The notes under the pieces are model-generated. The model saw nothing but the letters and a program-made list of their open reading frames with translations, was not told where the DNA came from and searched no databases. A program made the position numbers and the translations under genes. Shown one piece after another: positions 59,568 through 64,000 of a stretch of DNA of 64,000 bases. Source of the DNA: an uncultured Desulfobulbaceae bacterium (GTDB lineage Bacteria; Desulfobacterota; Desulfobulbia; Desulfobulbales; BM004); contig CAMYKS010000010.1 in NCBI GenBank assembly GCA_947259115.1, positions 199,385-263,384 of the forward strand, written 5' to 3'. Within the stretch, counting starts at the first letter, position 1. Every line of letters begins with the position of its first letter.

Positions 59568-60572
59568 ATGGAAAAAATTGATCTGCTGGCCAGATTAAAG
59601 CCTGAAATTGACATTGTAGATCAAACCATGCAGAACGATCTACAGAATCTTGAAAGCAAGGGATTGATACCCACCAGCCTGATCAAGGTGCTGGAGCATG
59701 CTCTTTTTAATGGCGGCAAAAGGATAAGGCCTCTGCTCTGTATTTTGACTGCAAGCCTTTGCGGCAACAAGAGCAAAGATATTTACCCCCTGGCCATTTC
59801 CTTTGAATACCTGCATGTTGCAACTTTGCTCCATGATGATGTTATTGACCACGCAGATACCCGTCGAGGCCGTCCTGCCGCCAATACAATTTTTGGCCTC
59901 AGCCCGGCAATTCTTGCCGGAGACTTTCTCCATGCCCGTTCAATGTTTCTTGTCGGCAGCCTGGGTGGCAAGAGAAGCCTGGGACCCATCTGCAGCGCTA
60001 CTGAAGGCATGGTTGCAGGAGAATTTCTCCAACTGGCCAATGTGCAGAACTTCAATCAGTCTGAAAAAGATTATTTTGCCGTGATCAATGGCAAGACAGC
60101 ATTATTCATCGGGGCAGTATGTGAAATCGGAGCCATTTTTGCCGGGTCCAATGATGAGGAAATCGCAGCTGTTAAAACCTATGGCGCCAACCTTGGCAAG
60201 GCTTTCCAGATACAGGACGACCTCCTTGATTATCTGGGAGATCCCGCTAAAACAGGCAAAGCAGTCGGTAATGATTTCTGCGAAGGAAAAATGACCCTGC
60301 CGCTGATTCATGCCCTGAAAAAGGCAGGAAACACTGAAAGCGGTTTTCTTCTTGGACTTCTCAAGGATAAAAAAAATGCACGCAGAGCTAAATTTGAGGA
60401 GGCGAAAAATATCATTGCTCAAAGCGGCGGGTTTGAATACGCTCGCCTGCTCGCTGAGAAAATGATTGCTGCAGGTCTTGCAGGCCTGGAGATTTTTACA
60501 GTCAAGCACAATGGCCCGGTCATTGAAACACTCTCCGCACTGGCCAGCTATGTTACCCAAAGAGACAAATAA
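59568..60572 (+). CDS. ispB: Polyprenyl diphosphate synthase
   Basis: The 334-residue trans-prenyltransferase has both Asp-rich motifs: LLHDDVIDHADTRRGRPAAN (first, DDxxD) and QIQDDLLDYLGD (second). Additional landmarks are GGKRIRPLLCILTA and GEFLQLANVQNF. It chains isopentenyl units onto an allylic diphosphate for quinones and other polyprenols (IspB-like). Product length cannot be read from sequence. It is 29 bp downstream of the dinG-like helicase on the same strand. Nearby uppP deals with a related polyprenyl carrier. Confidence 0.92.
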   Translation: MEKIDLLARLKPEIDIVDQTMQNDLQNLESKGLIPTSLIKVLEHALFNGGKRIRPLLCILTASLCGNKSKDIYPLAISFEYLHVATLLHDDVIDHADTRRGRPAANTIFGLSPAILAGDFLHARSMFLVGSLGGKRSLGPICSATEGMVAGEFLQLANVQNFNQSEKDYFAVINGKTALFIGAVCEIGAIFAGSNDEEIAAVKTYGANLGKAFQIQDDLLDYLGDPAKTGKAVGNDFCEGKMTLPLIHALKKAGNTESGFLLGLLKDKKNARRAKFEEAKNIIAQSGGFEYARLLAEKMIAAGLAGLEIFTVKHNGPVIETLSALASYVTQRDK

Positions 60573-60628
60573 CTATCTCATCTGCACCTGCAGGGAAGAT
60601 CAACATCTGTTTTGCGCATCTTCAACTG

Positions 60629-60841
60629 ATGAATAGAGTGAATGATTTAATGGCAACAAAAAAAATCAGAAAAAAACCGGCTAAAAAGAAGAAAGGAAAA
60701 AGCAGAACGCAACAAAAAAGTTTTTTTATGCTGCTGCGGCAATGGTCCCTGCCCTTGTTTCTCCTGTTGTTCATCGGCTTAAGCCTGGCAGCGGCTTTTT
60801 ATCTCATTTTCCTGCATACTCCCGCAACTCCCCTTTTCTAG
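60629..60841 (+). CDS. Small basic single-pass membrane protein
   Basis: The 70-residue protein has a Lys/Arg-rich N-terminal half (KKIRKKPAKKKKGKSRTQQK) and a single hydrophobic helix (about 43-62; PLFLLLFIGLSLAAAFYLIF). An alternative start at 60650 (MATKKIRKK) is possible. It is short and unrecognised. The basic segment could contact nucleic acid or the lipid head groups. It follows polyprenyl synthase by 57 bp. Confidence 0.5.
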   Translation: MNRVNDLMATKKIRKKPAKKKKGKSRTQQKSFFMLLRQWSLPLFLLLFIGLSLAAAFYLIFLHTPATPLF

Positions 60842-61076
60842 GAACTGTTCTTTCTTGTCTATCAGCCGTCATATACTTACCCTTACTATTCACATCGAAT
60901 TGGATAAATTTTGTGGTCGAATTGAGTTTTCTCTTGTGCAACGGTACTGGAAAAAATACTATATAAAGCTATAGAGGAAGACACGGACATAACTGTTTTT
61001 CAATGTCTTCCCCCCAATTTCCCATTGAAAAATGAGGGTTGCTGACAACTGAACATTTAATGCTTATTATAGCCCC

Positions 61077-62477
61077 ATGTCTTTACACAAGCGCCAGGAA
61101 ATTCCCACAGTTCTCGAGAAAATCACGCACGGTGAAATAGCGCAGATCTATCTCCTGTTCGGGGAGCGTTATCTCTGCAGGAACGCGGCTCAGGAGTTAA
61201 TCGACCGGTTACTGCCTGAAAACCAGCGCCAGGTAACAAGTCTGCAGCATATCGACGGCGACCGGGAGGATTTTAGCAGAACACTCAACCTCCTGAAGAC
61301 TTTCAACCTTTTTTCCGGACGCAAAATCTTCTGGGTGACCGACACGAAACTCTTCTATTCCAAAGGAGTTGCTAAAAGCGTTTGGCAAAAGGCCTGGGAA
61401 AAAAATGAAAGTAATGAGCCGGGACCGGCCCGGCGTTATCTGCAGCAAATGCTGCACCTCGCCGCAGTTTCACCGCAAGAGATGCTTGCAGAAAATATAG
61501 CTTCCCTGTCTGCAACCCGTTGGAAAAACCTTTTCGGTTTCACCAAGCCCCAGGGCGATCTGTCCTGGGTCCGGGATCTTTTGGTAGATATACCTGCTGA
61601 GGCCTCCCCGGCAAAGGCTACAGAGATCGATGCCGCCGCCATGTATACCCATGCTTTCGAAGCAGGCATACCCCGGGATAATATCCTGGTTCTTCTTGCC
61701 GAGGCGGTTGACAAGAGGAAACGACTCTATAAGTATATTCAGGAACATGGAGTCATCCTCGATCTGGCTGTAGACCCGGGGAGTTCTGCTGCTGCAAAAC
61801 GTGATCAGGATAAAGTTCTCACGGAATTGCTCCAATCCACCTTAGCCAAGTACGGCAAAAAGATTGAGCCCCAAACCGTTCCCGTTTTCCTTGAGAGAGT
61901 CGGCTTCCACCCTGTAGCTGCAGTTATGGAGGCAGAGAAGCTGGCACTCTATATGGGTGACAGGGAAGTTATAACTAGGGAGGATGTCGACGCTATTATC
62001 GGCCGTACCAGGGAAGAGGCCCTGTTTGAGCTAACCGAGGCCGTGACTTCGGGAAGATTCGAAGATGGATTGCTGATACTTGATCACCTCCAGTCCAGCG
62101 GGATCCATGGCCTTGCTATCCTGGCAACCTTAAGGAATCACTTAAAAAAGCTGCTGCTTGTGCGCTCATTGCAAGAAGCCAAGTCCCCGGCCTACACAAA
62201 ATCGCTCTCTTTTCCTGTTTTCCAAAAGAGTTATCTCCCGAAACTCAAGGAAGGCAGGGAGGAATGGCTTAATTTACTCTGGAAAAGCCACCCCTATGCC
62301 CTGTTTATGCTCTTTCGGCAGGCGGCCCGATTCCACTGTGCAAATCTGCAGGAGGGCTTAAAAGAGATACTGGCTGCCGAATATCGCATGAAGGGTTCAC
62401 CGGTTGACGGGCGTCTTATTATGGACAGCCTGATTTTTAACCTGATGCGTTTGGAACTCCCTGGAGTGAAGGTATAA
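61077..62477 (+). CDS. holA: DNA polymerase III subunit delta
   Basis: The protein has 466 residues and belongs to the HolA family: the AAA+-like N-terminus has IYLLFGERYLCRNAAQELID, and the downstream collar domain shows EREEWLNLLWKSHPYALFML-like helices. Delta opens the sliding clamp as part of the clamp loader. Typical HolA proteins are about 340-350 residues; this one has an extra segment near residues 110-200 (for example EPGPARRYLQQMLHLAAVSP) between the AAA+ and collar parts. No other clamp-loader gene is adjacent. The stop overlaps the start of clpS by one base. Confidence 0.85.
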   Translation: MSLHKRQEIPTVLEKITHGEIAQIYLLFGERYLCRNAAQELIDRLLPENQRQVTSLQHIDGDREDFSRTLNLLKTFNLFSGRKIFWVTDTKLFYSKGVAKSVWQKAWEKNESNEPGPARRYLQQMLHLAAVSPQEMLAENIASLSATRWKNLFGFTKPQGDLSWVRDLLVDIPAEASPAKATEIDAAAMYTHAFEAGIPRDNILVLLAEAVDKRKRLYKYIQEHGVILDLAVDPGSSAAAKRDQDKVLTELLQSTLAKYGKKIEPQTVPVFLERVGFHPVAAVMEAEKLALYMGDREVITREDVDAIIGRTREEALFELTEAVTSGRFEDGLLILDHLQSSGIHGLAILATLRNHLKKLLLVRSLQEAKSPAYTKSLSFPVFQKSYLPKLKEGREEWLNLLWKSHPYALFMLFRQAARFHCANLQEGLKEILAAEYRMKGSPVDGRLIMDSLIFNLMRLELPGVKV

Positions 62478-62791
62478 TGAGCAAAACAGGGCGGGATTTT
62501 GAAGGCTGGGTGGCGACGCATCATAAAACAAAGGTCAATGAACCGCGTTTATATAAGGTGCTGCTGCATAACGATGACTATACTTCCATGGAGTTTGTCG
62601 TGCTGCTGCTTGAAAAAGTATTTAACAAAAGTACCCCAGAGGCAACAAGGATCATGCTCAATGTACACCAGCAGGGAATCGGTGTTGCAGGTGTTTACAA
62701 CAAAGATATCGCAGAAACAAAGGTGGCCATTGTCCAAGAACTGGCCCAGAAAAACGAATACCCCTTGAGATGTTCCATGGAAAGGGTTTAA
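62477..62791 (+). CDS. clpS: ClpS adaptor protein
   Basis: The 104-residue adaptor recognises N-degron substrates and delivers them to ClpAP. The family core is visible: LYKVLLHNDDYTSMEFVVLL (Asn-Asp-Asp of the pocket), VFNKSTPEATRIMLNVHQQG and GVAGVYNKDIAETKVAIVQE. It starts at the A of the holA stop (ATGA-type overlap) and precedes clpA by 122 bp, the usual pairing. Confidence 0.95.
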   Translation: MSKTGRDFEGWVATHHKTKVNEPRLYKVLLHNDDYTSMEFVVLLLEKVFNKSTPEATRIMLNVHQQGIGVAGVYNKDIAETKVAIVQELAQKNEYPLRCSMERV

Positions 62792-62913
62792 CTGTAAAAG
62801 CAGGAAGTTGGGCAATATACATATGTTTTTTTGATAAGGCATATTAGCCAATTAATACTTAATGTCTTACAGTAGAAAGAGGATTACAGAATAATAATTA
62901 AAGGTAAAGCAAT

Positions 62914-64000
62914 ATGTTTAGCCAGAAACTTGAAATGGCATTAGTTACAGCAGTTCGCCAGGCAAAAAGCCACAGGCATGAATTTGTTACGGTTGAGCAC
63001 CTGCTCTACGGCATCCTGCAGGATGAACTCACCAACCGCATAATCAAACAATGCGGCGGCAGCCTGGAAAATCTCAAAATAAGGCTGGAGAAATTTTTTG
63101 ATGGTGAACTGCCAACGCAAAAATTAAAAGATTCCGGTGACCCCATCCAGACCCTTGGCTTTAACCGCGTATTGCAGAGGGCCATCGGCCATGTGCAGAG
63201 TTGCGGCAAAAAAGAGGTCGATTCAAGTGACGTCCTGGTGGCAATTTTTTCTGAACCGGACTCCCATGCCGTATATTTCCTGAGCACTGAAGGACTGGAC
63301 CGCATGTCCGTGGTTGAATATGTCTCCCATGGCCTGCCGGATGATATTGAAACAGATGCCTGGCAGCCCCAGAAGAAAAAGACCGTCATCAAGCAGGATG
63401 AACTTGATAAATTTACGGTGAATTTTGCAGACCGGGCCAAGGCGGGTCTGATCGATCCACTCATCGGGCGTGAGCGTGAACTGGAACGCATCATGCAGGT
63501 CCTCTGCAGGCGTAGAAAGAACAATCCCCTGCTGGTCGGTGAGCCTGGTGTTGGCAAGACCGCCATTGCAGAAGGGTTGGCCCTGCGCATCCATGACAAT
63601 AATGTTCCCTCCATGTTGGAGGATGTTGAAATCCGCCTGCTGGATATGGGCTCTCTGCTTGCCGGCACCAAATACCGCGGTGATTTTGAAAAGCGCCTCA
63701 AGGCTGTTATCGATGGCATGGAAAAAAAGGGTGACAGGGCCATACTGTTTATTGACGAGATCCATACAATTGTCGGAGCCGGAGCAACCAGCGGCGGCAG
63801 CCTCGATGCCTCAAACCTGTTGAAACCGTCACTGCAGGCGGGATCGCTGCGCTGCATTGGTTCAACCACCTACGAAGAACATAAGAACCATATTGAAAAG
63901 GACCGCGCCCTTTCCAGGCGGTTTCAGAAAATTGATATAGAGGAGCCCTCCGTTGAGGAGACGGTTGAAATATTAAACGGACTGAAATCCCGTTATGAAG
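62914..64000 (+). CDS. clpA: ATP-dependent protease ATPase subunit ClpA (N-terminal part)
   Basis: The frame opens at ATG 62914 (AAAGG about 9 bp upstream) and continues to the edge of the window, giving 362 of about 750 residues. The Clp N-domain begins MFSQKLEMALVTAVRQAKSH and EFVTVEHLLYGIL; the first AAA+ module has Walker A in LLVGEPGVGKTAIAEGLALR and Walker B in ILFIDEIHTIVGAGATSGGS, with GSTTYEEHKNHIEKDRALSR following. The ClpS gene just upstream and the N-domain type identify ClpA rather than ClpB/C. It unfolds substrates for ClpP. Confidence 0.95.
   Translation, partial: MFSQKLEMALVTAVRQAKSHRHEFVTVEHLLYGILQDELTNRIIKQCGGSLENLKIRLEKFFDGELPTQKLKDSGDPIQTLGFNRVLQRAIGHVQSCGKKEVDSSDVLVAIFSEPDSHAVYFLSTEGLDRMSVVEYVSHGLPDDIETDAWQPQKKKTVIKQDELDKFTVNFADRAKAGLIDPLIGRERELERIMQVLCRRRKNNPLLVGEPGVGKTAIAEGLALRIHDNNVPSMLEDVEIRLLDMGSLLAGTKYRGDFEKRLKAVIDGMEKKGDRAILFIDEIHTIVGAGATSGGSLDASNLLKPSLQAGSLRCIGSTTYEEHKNHIEKDRALSRRFQKIDIEEPSVEETVEILNGLKSRYE

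Noticed and set aside
60960-61070. Alternative hairpins before holA as a riboswitch
   Set aside because: Two overlapping 8-bp stems can be drawn, but nothing matches a known riboswitch and the stems are weak.

Overview
This window looks like chromosome from a free-living, diderm, anaerobic bacterium of the Desulfobacterota (the sulfate-reducer or 'Deltaproteobacteria' group). The reasons are combined: an LPS outer membrane (LptD); an oxygen-defence set typical of sulfate reducers (rubrerythrin, a two-iron desulfoferrodoxin, ferritin, an FprA/ROO-type flavodiiron protein); an AhbD-like radical SAM enzyme of the alternative siroheme-to-heme route; and a sirohydrochlorin-branch gene next to ccsB and hemA. 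No dissimilatory sulfur gene is visible, so the respiratory type is inference.

Layout. 1-3.1 kb: secreted and surface proteins on the minus strand (a partial beta-sandwich protein, an LRR/Thr-rich/CFI-box protein, a small lipoprotein). 3.7-9.9 kb: an AT-rich accessory stretch with a glycosyltransferase, a sulfotransferase, two SAM methyltransferases and a DUF707 protein. Its centre (about 5.74-8.78 kb) lies between a degenerate tRNA-Arg copy and an intact tRNA-Arg(ACG), and a broken tyrosine recombinase abuts the intact tRNA, so it reads as a decayed integrative element. 10.1-21.3 kb: core genes (RNase E/G, a radical SAM protein, ilvD, lptD, a DHH phosphoesterase, a PilT-type ATPase, a zinc-ribbon protein). 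21.6-28.4 kb: three tandem TPR plus O-GlcNAc-transferase-like (GT41) genes. 28.7-32.4 kb: a giant Gly-rich lipoprotein. 32.9-40.6 kb: mltG, lon, a left-handed beta-helix protein, a four-helix-bundle gene inside an inverted-repeat unit, hypotheticals and a universal stress protein. 41-44 kb: ahbD, hemE and an HD phosphohydrolase. 44.3-47.8 kb: the oxygen-defence genes. 47.8-64 kb: housekeeping (HEAT proteins, a nitrilase-family hydrolase, hemA-ccsB-precorrin-2 dehydrogenase, uppP, a TlpA-like lipoprotein, a receiver/histidine kinase, a DinG-like helicase, polyprenyl synthase, holA, clpS, clpA).

How the genes connect. Tetrapyrrole synthesis is spread over two loci (hemA, precorrin-2 dehydrogenase and ccsB at 50.4-53.2 kb; ahbD and hemE at 41-43.4 kb). 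Envelope assembly is served by lptD, mltG, uppP and polyprenyl synthase. clpS-clpA and lon provide proteolysis. Surface glycan or protein modification is suggested by the 3.7-9.9 kb stretch and the three GT41 genes.

The most unusual content is in the gaps between genes. Several hold short inverted arrays built from two recurring phrases, one GTGCCTAAAGT-like and one CCTTGAACC-like, facing each other across 100-350 bp loops. In one of them the arms supply the first and last codons of a four-helix-bundle (23S-rRNA-IVS-protein-like) gene. A MITE-like element, a related palindromic repeat and a 109-bp tandem duplication are also present.
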